This document shows positions 16,160 to 23,493 of a stretch of 44,105 bases of DNA, in pieces. The notes beneath the pieces are model-generated. The model was given only the letters and a program-made list of their open reading frames with translations, made no database searches and was not told the DNA's origin. Made by a program: the position numbers and the translations under genes. Source of the stretch: Thauera butanivorans NBRC 103042 (GTDB lineage Bacteria; Pseudomonadota; Gammaproteobacteria; Burkholderiales; Rhodocyclaceae); NCBI RefSeq assembly GCF_001591165.1, contig NZ_BCUG01000050.1, positions 1-44,105 on the forward strand, in the 5' to 3' direction. Each line of letters opens with the position of its first letter. Position 1 is the stretch's first letter.

Positions 16160-17107
16160 TCAGCGCACCGCCAGAGCCTGCCACAAACCCGCTTTCTCGA
16201 GATGCATCCGCCCTGTCGCGGGACTCGGCATTCGCACGCTGGCCTGCGGCTGCTCGCCCCGGCGCTCGAATTCATAGATCAGGGCGGTCGTATAGTGGCG
16301 CGCACCGTAGGGCTGCAGCGCAATTCCCTCGGGCAGACGCAGGCCACCGCCCGTTACCCATTCGCGCGCCTCGGCGGAGGTCGGCGCACGCTCGGCCGCG
16401 GCAAAATCCTCGTCGGTGACGGCAAACACGATGACCCGGTAAAAACCTGGCGGCGCATTGAACAGCGCACGGATGTGGTCGATGAAACCTTCGCGCACCC
16501 GGGCGGCCTCGACGGTCCAGCGCGCGGGCGGCTCGAAGGACGAGGCATCCTCCCGTATCCGCTCGATGCGCGACACCAGCGCGAAGCCGCCCGGTATCCG
16601 GTAATAGCTGCGCTCGCCGTAGCCGGCGGCATCGAATGCACGCTCCAGGCGCACGGCCACGTCGCCCAGCACCGGCGCTTCGCCCTCCGCCAGCCATGCG
16701 CGCTCGATGGGAGAAAACGCCGAATAGCGCGGAGGCGGCCAGGGGAAGCCGGGCAGCGCGGCGGCGGGTGGTCCGCCGTTCGCGGGTGGCCCACCGTTCG
16801 CGCTCGGCCGCGGCCTTGCGGTCGGCGGCAAGGTCTCCCGGCCAGCGGACGGCGCCGTGGCCGGCAATTCCGCCGCAGGTGGCGGCTCCATCGCAGACGG
16901 CGGCTCTCCGCTATCCCCCGGGTCCGGCGCGGATGGCGCTTCCCCCGCCGGCGGAGGCGCACTCATTGGCGCCTCCTCGCGCGCACCGCACCCGGCGAGC
17001 GACAACAAAAACACCGCCAGCAGAAGCACCATGCCCGCCCGACAGGCCCTGCCAAGAGAAGGCGGAATCGAAGTGCGAGACATTCGGCAAGCATCGAACG
17101 CATTCAT
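16160..17107 (-). CDS. Proline-rich lipoprotein of unknown function, 315 aa
   Basis: Residues 26-40 (MVLLLAVFLLSLAGC) form a lipoprotein signal with lipobox L-A-G-C and lipidated Cys40; Gly at +2 fits an outer-membrane or general lipoprotein. Residues about 45-125 are rich in Pro, Ala and Gly (for example PPANGGPPA), a likely flexible spacer. From about 130 on lies a folded domain with SPIERAWLAEGE, YYRIPGGFALVSRIERI, FYRVIVFAVTDEDF and YGARHYTTALIYEFE. I cannot name its family. ATG 17107 has a strong GGAGGGGG upstream; ATG 17083 is an alternative. It is coupled with the TIR membrane protein and could be its periplasmic partner or sensor. Confidence 0.8.
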   Translation of the reverse strand: MNAFDACRMSRTSIPPSLGRACRAGMVLLLAVFLLSLAGCGAREEAPMSAPPPAGEAPSAPDPGDSGEPPSAMEPPPAAELPATAPSAGRETLPPTARPRPSANGGPPANGGPPAAALPGFPWPPPRYSAFSPIERAWLAEGEAPVLGDVAVRLERAFDAAGYGERSYYRIPGGFALVSRIERIREDASSFEPPARWTVEAARVREGFIDHIRALFNAPPGFYRVIVFAVTDEDFAAAERAPTSAEAREWVTGGGLRLPEGIALQPYGARHYTTALIYEFERRGEQPQASVRMPSPATGRMHLEKAGLWQALAVR

Positions 17108-17333
17108 GTTCGCCCCCTCCCCCACGGCACGTCGGCAAACCGGTATCGGCAGGCAACAACCAGGCCCGCTCCCGCCTTGCTTCATGCTAGTCCACGGCGG
17201 CGGGCGGCGCACGGCGCCAGTGCCTGGACGACGCCCAGCCCCCATGACGCTCCGCCGACCGCATCCGACCTGCCGCCCCCGTTCGCGCACCGCCGGCCAC
17301 GGGCGCGGCGGTGAAGCGGCAAGCAGGCGATGC

Positions 17334-17362
17334 TTGGACACGCCGCGGGACCAGGGTACATT
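17334..17362 (+). promoter_or_regulatory. Sigma-70 promoter of the methyltransferase gene
   Basis: TTGGAC at 17334-17339 and TACATT at 17357-17362 are separated by exactly 17 bp. Transcription would start near 17369, about 36 nt before ATG 17405. The rest of the 297-bp divergent gap towards the lipoprotein gene shows no other clear element. Confidence 0.6.
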
Positions 17363-17404
17363 TGCGCGCTCCACCGCAGCACGGCCCCCGCGCCCGCCCC
17401 GCCG

Positions 17405-18289
17405 ATGAACGCCCAGCACCCCGAAATCCGCCCCGAGCAGTCGATCGAGCTGCTCAAGCAGCTCCACATCCTGACCCGCGACGGCAAACTGAACCAGGAC
17501 AGCCGGCGCAAGCTCAAGCAGGTCTATCACCTGTACCAGTTCATCGAGCCGCTGCTGGCCGAAGCGCTGGCCGCGCGGCCGGACATCCAGCTCGTCGATC
17601 ACGGCGCGGGCAAGTCCTACCTCGGCTTCATCCTGTACGACCTGTTCTTCAAGCTGCACGCACCCGCCGGCCGCATCCACGGCATCGAGACGCGCGACGA
17701 GCTGGTGATGAGCTCGCGCCGGCTGGCCGACAAGCTGGGCTTTTCCGGCGGCATGCGCTTCCACAAGCTAACGGTGGCCGAATCGATCGGCTCGGACCGC
17801 CTGCCGGAACGCATCGACGTCGTCACCGCGCTGCACGCCTGCAACACCGCCACCGACGACGCGATCCGCTTCGCGCTGGAAAAACGGGCGGGCTTCATCG
17901 TGCTGGTGCCCTGCTGCCAGGCCGAAGTCGCCGCCGTGCTGCGCAAGAACAAGCAGCAGGCGCTGCGCGACAGCCTCGCCGAGCTATGGCGCCACCCCAT
18001 CCACACGCGCGAATTCGGCAGCCACGCCACCAACGTGCTGCGCTGCCTGCAGCTCGAATCGCACGGCTACCAGGTCAGCGTCACCGAACTGGTGGGCTGG
18101 GAGCATTCGATGAAGAACGAACTCATCATCGCCAGCTACAAGGACCTGCCGCGCCGCCGCGCCGCCGAACGCCTGCGCGCCATGCTGCAGACGCTGGGAC
18201 TGGAAGAGCTGGAAGGGCGCTTCTTCGCCGGCGAGCTGATGGGCAGCGAACCGCGCGGCACCGCCGCCGATGCAGGCGCAGCGGACTGA
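17405..18289 (+). CDS. Class I SAM-dependent methyltransferase (Methyltransf_32 type), 294 aa
   Basis: The SAM-binding motif I is IQLVDHGAGKSYLGF (about 62-75), followed by the acidic end of strand 2 (IHGIETRD). VTALHACNTATDDAIRF and VLVPCCQAEV are characteristic of Methyltransf_32 proteins, where the PCC motif is near the active site. The target molecule is unknown. ATG 17405 is chosen since it follows a promoter at proper distance; an upstream in-frame ATG (17330) lies over the -35 box. It stands alone, 96 bp before the convergent nsrR gene. Confidence 0.85.
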   Translation: MNAQHPEIRPEQSIELLKQLHILTRDGKLNQDSRRKLKQVYHLYQFIEPLLAEALAARPDIQLVDHGAGKSYLGFILYDLFFKLHAPAGRIHGIETRDELVMSSRRLADKLGFSGGMRFHKLTVAESIGSDRLPERIDVVTALHACNTATDDAIRFALEKRAGFIVLVPCCQAEVAAVLRKNKQQALRDSLAELWRHPIHTREFGSHATNVLRCLQLESHGYQVSVTELVGWEHSMKNELIIASYKDLPRRRAAERLRAMLQTLGLEELEGRFFAGELMGSEPRGTAADAGAAD

Positions 18290-18385
18290 GCCCCCCGCTC
18301 AAGCTCCCGGCGCAGCGTGGCCGGCGCGGCGCACGGCCGCGAGCAGCGCCGCAGCGGCTGCTCCGCCCCGCCCACGCCGGACCGT

Positions 18386-18877
18386 TCAACGCCGCCCTGC
18401 AGCCGTCCGGATCGGGATCGCCGGCCTGCCTGATGCAGGATGCGGCTCGTCCAGACCGAGCGCCCTCTGCAACTGCCCGTCGTGGCCGAGGAGGTCGGCA
18501 AGCGTCGTCCGGTCGAGCTCGGCCAGAAAGGCCTGCAGAGCCTGTCCCAGCGCACCCTTGAGGCGGCAGACGGAATCGAGCAGGCACCGGGAGCCGGTGC
18601 CGAAGCACTCCAGCAGCTCGAGGCAGGGCTCCATCTGGCGAACCACTTCGCCGAGGCCGATGGCAGCCGGCGAACGCGCCAGCATCAGCCCGCCGCCTTT
18701 TCCCCGCACGCCATCCACGAAGCCTTTGGCCACCAGTTCGGTGACCACCTTCATCAGATGGCTGCGCGAGATCTCGAACCGCTCCGCCACTTCCCGGATC
18801 GTGACGCGCCGCTCCGGACAGGCGCCGAGATACATGAGCAGGCGGAGAGCGTAGTCGGTGTGCTGGGTGATGTTCAT
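18386..18877 (-). CDS. nsrR: NsrR-like nitric-oxide-sensing Rrf2 repressor, 163 aa
   Basis: An Rrf2-family regulator: MNITQHTDYALRLLMYLG start, winged HTH with REVAERFEISRSHLMKVV and KGFVDGVRGKGGGLMLAR. Three cysteines (C91, C98, C104 in ECFGTGSRC and VCRL) sit where NsrR binds its Fe-S cluster; spacing differs slightly from E. coli NsrR but resembles betaproteobacterial forms. NsrR releases DNA when NO destroys the cluster, turning on NO-detoxifying genes. It is divergent from a hemerythrin gene, a usual NsrR target type. The C-terminal 20 residues are Pro/Arg-rich and not conserved in the family. Confidence 0.85.
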   Translation of the reverse strand: MNITQHTDYALRLLMYLGACPERRVTIREVAERFEISRSHLMKVVTELVAKGFVDGVRGKGGGLMLARSPAAIGLGEVVRQMEPCLELLECFGTGSRCLLDSVCRLKGALGQALQAFLAELDRTTLADLLGHDGQLQRALGLDEPHPASGRPAIPIRTAAGRR

Positions 18878-18920
18878 GCGGGCATCGCTCCGGCAGTCGC
18901 TGGATCAGGAACGTGAAAAT

Positions 18921-18972
18921 TCAACACCAATAGATTCATTTTTGTTGACTCTTTAAGAGAGCCATTTAACAT
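18921..18972 (+). promoter_or_regulatory. Hemerythrin-gene promoter with possible operator
   Basis: TTGACT (18945-18950) and TAACAT (18967-18972), spacing 16, make a good promoter for the gene at 19001. An inverted repeat TCAACA (18921-18926) / TGTTGA (18943-18948) overlaps the -35 box. AGATTCATTT (18932-18941) resembles an NsrR half-site. This AT-rich island is the likely site of NsrR control; the exact operator is uncertain. Confidence 0.5.
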
Positions 18973-19000
18973 CAATCCCGACGCCGCCGGAAGATCCAGC

Positions 19001-19357
19001 ATGAAACGCCACCCCAAGCTCATCCAGCTGTCCCGCGAACACCACACCGCACTCCGCCTGGGGCGGCATCTCGTCGCCGGCGGTGCCGCGGACGAACTGC
19101 GCGCCGAGCACGCCGCTCTGATGGCGCACTTTGACGAGGAAGAACGCGACCTTGCTCCCCTGCTCCAGAAGCATGGCCAGTTCGCCCTGGCCGAGCGCTT
19201 GTACGCCGAACATGCACAGCTGCGCACGCTGTTTGCCGCCATCTCGCATGGCACGGGCGAAACCGAGGCCGGACAAGCACTGATCGCGCATGTGCGCTTC
19301 GAGGAGCGCGAGCTGTTCCCGGCCATCGAAATCCTGTTCGCACAAGCCGGCGCCTAA
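19001..19357 (+). CDS. Hemerythrin HHE domain protein, 118 aa
   Basis: A compact four-helix hemerythrin-like domain. Candidate di-iron ligands are His14/His15 ([10 protein letters not shown]), His43 and Glu47 (HFDEEERDL), His71 (AEHAQL), and His97 with Glu101/102 ([11 protein letters not shown]). Such proteins bind O2, NO or iron, or help repair Fe-S clusters under nitrosative stress. Divergent nsrR suggests NO induction. ATG 19001 follows GGAAG at 18989-18993. Confidence 0.87.
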   Translation: MKRHPKLIQLSREHHTALRLGRHLVAGGAADELRAEHAALMAHFDEEERDLAPLLQKHGQFALAERLYAEHAQLRTLFAAISHGTGETEAGQALIAHVRFEERELFPAIEILFAQAGA

Positions 19358-19434
19358 CGCCCGCCCCGGCACCGACACCCCACCGTTCCATACGACGCCT
19401 CCGGCCCGCCCCGGCCCCCTCTCCCGAGCGCAAC

Positions 19435-20589
19435 ATGTTCTTCTCCCGACAGAAAGCGAACCTACGCCGCAGCGAAGCCGAGAACCAACTGCTACAGCAA
19501 GCCAATGCAAGCCTGCAGGCGCGCGTGCACGCCCTCGAAGCGGAGCAGATCGGACTGCGCGCCGAAGCCGAAGCCCTGCGCCGCGAACGCACCATCCTCG
19601 ATGGCGTTTTCGCGAGCCTGGGAAGTTTCGGCAACTCGCTCGGCGGCGTGCAGGAATCCTTCTTCCGGCTCGCGACGACGCTCAACGACGAAAAGGCGTC
19701 CGCCCTCGAAGCCGCCGCTCACTCCGATTCAAACCGCACGGCCTTCGAGCAGATCGCCGGCAATCTCCACACCATGTTCGAGCGCATGGACGCGGCATCG
19801 AAGAACGTCACGACCCTCAGCCGCCGCGCCGACGAGATCGGCGGCATCGTCCGCCTGATCAAGGAAATCGCCGACCAGACCAACCTGCTCGCGCTCAACG
19901 CCGCGATCGAGGCCGCACGTGCCGGCGAGGCCGGACGGGGCTTCGCCGTGGTCGCCGACGAAGTGCGCAAGCTGGCCGAGCGCACTGCCAGCGCCACCAC
20001 CGAGATCGCCTCCCTGGTCGAAAACATCCGGGACGAGACGCGCACCGCACGCGAAGTGATGGAAGCCGGCGCGGAAGACGCCAGCCACTACGCCACGGAC
20101 AGCGCGCAGGCGGTGCTCAGCATGAAGCAGTTGCTCGATCTGTCGCGGCGGATGGAGCAAGCCGTGACCTCGTCGGCGGTGCTCGCAAACGTGGAACTCG
20201 CCAACATCGACGAACTCACCCTGAAACTCGAGGTGTACAAGGTCTTCCTCGGGGTTTCCACGCTGCGCGCCGACGCCCTGCCCGACGAGAAGCACTGCCG
20301 GCTCGGCCAGTGGTACTACGATGGCGAAGGCCGCGAGCGCTTCGCCGGCCTGCCCGGCTACGCCGAGCTCGAAACGCCGCATCGCGCAGTGCACGTGCAT
20401 GCACTGCGCGCCGTCGAACTGCACGCACAGGGCAGACTGGAAGACGCGCTGACCGAATTGCAGGCCATGGAAAGCGCGAACCTGACCGTGATGCGGGGCC
20501 TCGAGCGGATGCTGGAAAGCAGCGTCGCGCGCAGACGCCCCGGCCCATCGGATCCCTCCGGAGGCGGCAGGAGGGGCGGCAGCCGCTGA
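19435..20589 (+). CDS. Soluble methyl-accepting chemotaxis protein with CZB domain, 384 aa
   Basis: A cytoplasmic chemoreceptor without membrane segments. Residues 5-55 are a coiled coil. Residues about 100-260 contain the signalling hairpin with the near-invariant [20 protein letters not shown] and [15 protein letters not shown]. Residues about 265-365 are a C-terminal zinc-binding CZB domain, seen in [17 protein letters not shown] and [14 protein letters not shown] (His-Cys-His-His type). CZB receptors respond to zinc and to oxidants such as hypochlorous acid. The gene lies 77 nt downstream of the hemerythrin gene and may share its transcript. The final 20 residues are Gly/Arg-rich. Confidence 0.93.
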   Translation: MFFSRQKANLRRSEAENQLLQQANASLQARVHALEAEQIGLRAEAEALRRERTILDGVFASLGSFGNSLGGVQESFFRLATTLNDEKASALEAAAHSDSNRTAFEQIAGNLHTMFERMDAASKNVTTLSRRADEIGGIVRLIKEIADQTNLLALNAAIEAARAGEAGRGFAVVADEVRKLAERTASATTEIASLVENIRDETRTAREVMEAGAEDASHYATDSAQAVLSMKQLLDLSRRMEQAVTSSAVLANVELANIDELTLKLEVYKVFLGVSTLRADALPDEKHCRLGQWYYDGEGRERFAGLPGYAELETPHRAVHVHALRAVELHAQGRLEDALTELQAMESANLTVMRGLERMLESSVARRRPGPSDPSGGGRRGGSR

Positions 20590-20631
20590 AAACGCCCGCC
20601 GGCAAGCGCATCACGGCAGGCCGGCATCGCT

Positions 20632-21615
20632 TCAGGCGCGCCCCGGCGTGCCTGGCCAGGCCTGCACCAGATTGCTCGGTCTGCCGGCGACGAAGTTCTC
20701 GATGTTGTCGATCAACTGGTTGGCGAGCGTCTGCTGCGCCTCGTCCGACGCCCAGGCGACGTGCGGCGTCAGGATCACGTCGGGGCGGGCGGCGATGCGC
20801 AGCAGCGGGCTGCCGGCCGCGGGCGGCTCGCCGTCGGCGACGTCGAAGCCCGCGCCGCTGATCAGGCCCTCGTCCAGCGCCTGCGCCAGCGCATGCTCGT
20901 CCACCAGCCCGCCGCGGGCGGTATTGATCAGCAGCGGCCGGCGCCGCATGGCGCGGAATTCCGCCAGGCCGATCATGCCGCGCGTGGCCGGCGTCAGCGG
21001 GCAATGCAGGGTGATGATGTCGCTGTCCGCCAGCACCTCGTCCCACGGTGTGTACAAGCGGCCGCAGCCGGTCTTGCCCTTGTGCGCGGCGAACAGCGGC
21101 TGCATGCCGAAAGCGCGCGCGATGCCGGCGACGCGCTGGCCGAGATCGCCCTCGCCGATGATGCCCAGCCGCGCGCCGTGCAGATCGCGGATCGGGTGGT
21201 TGAAGAAGCAGAACTGCCCGGACTTCTGCCATTCGCCCGCCAGCACGTCGTCGCGGTACGGGACGAGGTTGCGCCGCAGCGCCAGGATCAGGGCAAAAGT
21301 ATGTTCCGGCACGGTATTCACCGAATAGCCGCGGATGTTGGCCACGGCCACGCCGAGGCGCTGGCAGGCGGCTTTGTCGACCTGGTCGGTACCGGTCGCC
21401 GCCACCGCGACCATGCGCAGCGAGGGCAAGCGTTCGAGCACCTCGCCAGGCAGCGGCACCTTGTTGGTGATCGCGATCGTCGCCCCGTCCAGGCGCTCGG
21501 CCAGCTCGGCGGGCGTGGTGCGCGCGTATTCCACGTAGTCGTGGGTGAAGCCGGGGCGGCGCACGCGGATCTGCGGCGCCAGCGTGTCGCGGTCGAGAAA
21601 GACGATCTTTTCCAT
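20632..21615 (-). CDS. D-2-hydroxyacid dehydrogenase (glycerate dehydrogenase-like), 327 aa
   Basis: An NAD(P)-dependent oxidoreductase of the D-isomer family. The Rossmann motif is GIIGEGDLGQRVAG (GxGxxG with E in the second position). The catalytic triad is visible as Arg in LINTARGGLVDE, Glu in VADGEPP and His in LTPHVAW. Overall it resembles HprA-type hydroxypyruvate reductase/glycerate dehydrogenase, but 2-hydroxyacid range cannot be fixed. ATG 21615 has AGGAG nearby; the open frame continues 20 codons upstream without support. It converges with the chemoreceptor gene. Confidence 0.9.
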   Translation of the reverse strand: MEKIVFLDRDTLAPQIRVRRPGFTHDYVEYARTTPAELAERLDGATIAITNKVPLPGEVLERLPSLRMVAVAATGTDQVDKAACQRLGVAVANIRGYSVNTVPEHTFALILALRRNLVPYRDDVLAGEWQKSGQFCFFNHPIRDLHGARLGIIGEGDLGQRVAGIARAFGMQPLFAAHKGKTGCGRLYTPWDEVLADSDIITLHCPLTPATRGMIGLAEFRAMRRRPLLINTARGGLVDEHALAQALDEGLISGAGFDVADGEPPAAGSPLLRIAARPDVILTPHVAWASDEAQQTLANQLIDNIENFVAGRPSNLVQAWPGTPGRA

Positions 21616-21874
21616 GGTCGGCTCCTGCGGGAAGAAGGTGGGTTGGGCGCAGCCATTATCCGCGAGTCGCCGCACAGCTGTGTGCTGGCCGCGTTTCCGG
21701 CGGCAACTGCACGCCGGATGACGGCCGGGCCGCGCTCGTCTGGACCATCTCCGGACCGAAACGGGCGGTTATCCGGCATCCAGGCCGTGATACGCCGGCC
21801 CCGGCGTACAATCCCGCCCTTCCGGCGGCCTTCTCCGGCCGGCCCGGCTTCATTCACGAGCTCGGAGATCGGGC

Positions 21875-22522
21875 ATGAGCAATAACACCCCCCTGTCGGA
21901 CCTGCGCAAGAGCTACGAGCAGGGCGCGCTGGACGAGCACGAAGCGGCCAGCGAACCCTTGCGGCAATTCGAGAGCTGGCTGTCGGAAGCCCTCGCGCGC
22001 GGCGTTCCCGAGCCCAACGCGATGACGGTCGCCACCGTGGGCGAAAACGGCCGCCCATCGACCCGGATCGTGCTGATCAAGGACTACGACGCGCGCGGCA
22101 TCGTCTGGTACACCAACTACCACAGCCGCAAGGGCCGCGAGCTGGAAGTCCACCCCTTTGCCGCGCTGCAGTTCCACTGGGTGGAGATGGAGCGCGTGGT
22201 GCGCATCGAAGGCCGGGTGGAAAAGGTCTCGGCAGAAGAGTCCGACCGCTATTTCGCCAGCCGTCCGCTCGGCAGCCGGATCGGCGCCTGGGCCTCGCCG
22301 CAGAGCGAGGTCATCGACGGGCGCGGCACGATCGTCGCGCGCGCGGCCGACTACGGACTCAAGTTCGGCCTCAATCCGCCCCGTCCGCCGCACTGGGGCG
22401 GCTACCGCCTGGAGCCCGACTACTGGGAATTCTGGCAGGGCCGCGCATCCCGCCTGCACGACCGCATCGCCTACCGGCTGCAGGACGACGGCAGTTGGCG
22501 GCGGCAGCGGCTGGCGCCCTGA
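21875..22522 (+). CDS. pdxH: Pyridoxine/pyridoxamine 5'-phosphate oxidase
   Basis: The 215-aa protein fits PdxH throughout and makes pyridoxal 5'-phosphate with FMN and O2. Markers are [12 protein letters not shown] at the N-terminus, [19 protein letters not shown] with RKGRELE for FMN binding, [30 protein letters not shown], and the C-terminal [11 protein letters not shown] and [17 protein letters not shown] at 21807-21812 might be its -10 box but the -35 is poor. The 259-bp gap upstream otherwise holds no gene. Confidence 0.97.
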   Translation: MSNNTPLSDLRKSYEQGALDEHEAASEPLRQFESWLSEALARGVPEPNAMTVATVGENGRPSTRIVLIKDYDARGIVWYTNYHSRKGRELEVHPFAALQFHWVEMERVVRIEGRVEKVSAEESDRYFASRPLGSRIGAWASPQSEVIDGRGTIVARAADYGLKFGLNPPRPPHWGGYRLEPDYWEFWQGRASRLHDRIAYRLQDDGSWRRQRLAP

Positions 22523-22547
22523 GGCCGCCTGCCCGCCCATGGCCGGT

Positions 22548-22576
22548 TTGACAGCCCGGAAGGCCGGGGCTAATCT
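22548..22576 (+). promoter_or_regulatory. Consensus-like sigma-70 promoter of the riboswitch-nrdAB transcript
   Basis: A perfect -35 box TTGACA (22548-22553) is followed after 17 bp by TAATCT (22571-22576). The transcript would begin near 22583, just before the first conserved base of the cobalamin riboswitch. It lies 25 bp after the pdxH stop. Confidence 0.8.
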
Positions 22577-22587
22577 GCGCCCCTGTT

Positions 22588-22770
22588 CATGGTTGCCTGC
22601 CGACACCGGCAGGCATGAAAAGGGAATCCGGTGCCGCGCCCGCGCGCGAAACCCGGAACTGCCCCCGCAACTGTAATCGGCGAGTCCTGCGCCCCCTCAC
22701 GCCACTGGAACAGCAGCACGTTCCGGGAAGGCTGGCGCAAGGCGACGACCCGTGAGTCAGGAGACCTGCC
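22588..22770 (+). promoter_or_regulatory. Cobalamin (B12) riboswitch
   Basis: All conserved parts of the cobalamin aptamer are present in order: GGTTGCC (22591), AAAAGGGAATCCGGTG (22618-22633), the core AACTGCCCCCGCAACTGTAA (22657-22676) with the following TCGG, GCCACTGG (22701-22708), GGGAAGGC with downstream strand, and the B12 box AGTCAGGAGACCTGCC (22755-22770). It binds adenosylcobalamin or a related cobalamin and normally shuts off the genes behind it. The next genes are a GNAT enzyme and nrdA-nrdB; no B12 transport or synthesis gene follows. A 10-bp hairpin at 22911-22942 may be the expression platform. Confidence 0.95.
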
Positions 22771-22910
22771 ATGCACATCACCTTCAACAGTTTGGGGCGG
22801 GGTGTCCCTGACAAGAGGCATGGCTCAGACCATTTCACTTGTTCGCTTTCCTGACGGCCGGGCAGCACCGCATGGCGTGTCCATGCGGGCGATGCGCCGC
22901 GTCCAGCCGC

Positions 22911-22942
22911 CGGAGATCCGCCCTGCCCGTACCGGATCTCCG
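22911..22942 (+). promoter_or_regulatory. Perfect 10-bp hairpin just before the GNAT start (possible expression platform)
   Basis: CGGAGATCCG (22911-22920) pairs with CGGATCTCCG (22933-22942) across a 12-nt loop, and ATG 22945 follows 2 nt later. The left arm contains the only purine-rich GGAG near this start. Pairing would hide it, which fits translational control by the riboswitch. No T-run follows, so it is not an ordinary terminator. Confidence 0.55.
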
Positions 22943-22944
22943 CC

Positions 22945-23457
22945 ATGTCAGACCTCGCTCGCCCCGCTCCTGCGCTGAGCCCGATGACGCGCTTCGGCCC
23001 CGATGACGCGCCCCGCATCCTCGCCCACCTGCTGACGCTCGGCACCGACGACCGCATGCTGCGCTTCGGCCACGGCATCCGCGACGAAGGACTGGCCAGC
23101 TACGTCGCCCGCCTCGACTACGTCCGGGACCACGTCCACGGCCTGAACGACGCCCGCGGCGACATCGTGGCCCTCGCACATATCGCGATGCACGATGGCG
23201 ACGTCGACTTCGGCCTCAGCGTGACGCGCCCATACCGCGGCCAGGGCCTGGGCCATGCCTTGTTCAGCCACGTCATTGCCATGGCGCAGCGCGGCGGCGC
23301 AGCACGCGTCCTGTGCTACAGCATCAGCCCCGCCGTGCTGCACATGGCCGGCCTCCACGGCTTCCGCCGCAGCGGCGGGAACCCCGCCGCACCGCTGGCG
23401 CTGCAACTGCCGAGCCCGGCTCCTGCCAGCCTCTCCCGCAGCCGCGCCGCCGCCTGA
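22945..23457 (+). CDS. GNAT-family N-acetyltransferase, 170 aa
   Basis: The acetyl-CoA-binding motif A is FGLSVTRPYRGQGLGHALFSH (RGQGLG), with HMAGLHGFRRSGG as the motif B region and GLNDARGDIVALAHI before it. The substrate is unknown. The start could be ATG 22945, just after the hairpin, or ATG 22984 (MTRFGPDDAPR), where family similarity seems to begin. It sits between the riboswitch and nrdA, 36 nt before the nrdA start, so it should be part of the B12-controlled transcript. The last 20 residues are low-complexity Pro/Ala/Ser. Confidence 0.83.
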   Translation: MSDLARPAPALSPMTRFGPDDAPRILAHLLTLGTDDRMLRFGHGIRDEGLASYVARLDYVRDHVHGLNDARGDIVALAHIAMHDGDVDFGLSVTRPYRGQGLGHALFSHVIAMAQRGGAARVLCYSISPAVLHMAGLHGFRRSGGNPAAPLALQLPSPAPASLSRSRAAA

Positions 23458-23493
23458 ACACCTCCACACACTCACTTCCAGACAGGACATCCC

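Noticed and set aside
22771-22854. 27-codon ORF directly after the B12 box (MHITFNSLGRG start)
   Set aside because: No ribosome site apart from the B12 box itself and no recognisable product; it may be only leader RNA. A leader peptide cannot be fully excluded.
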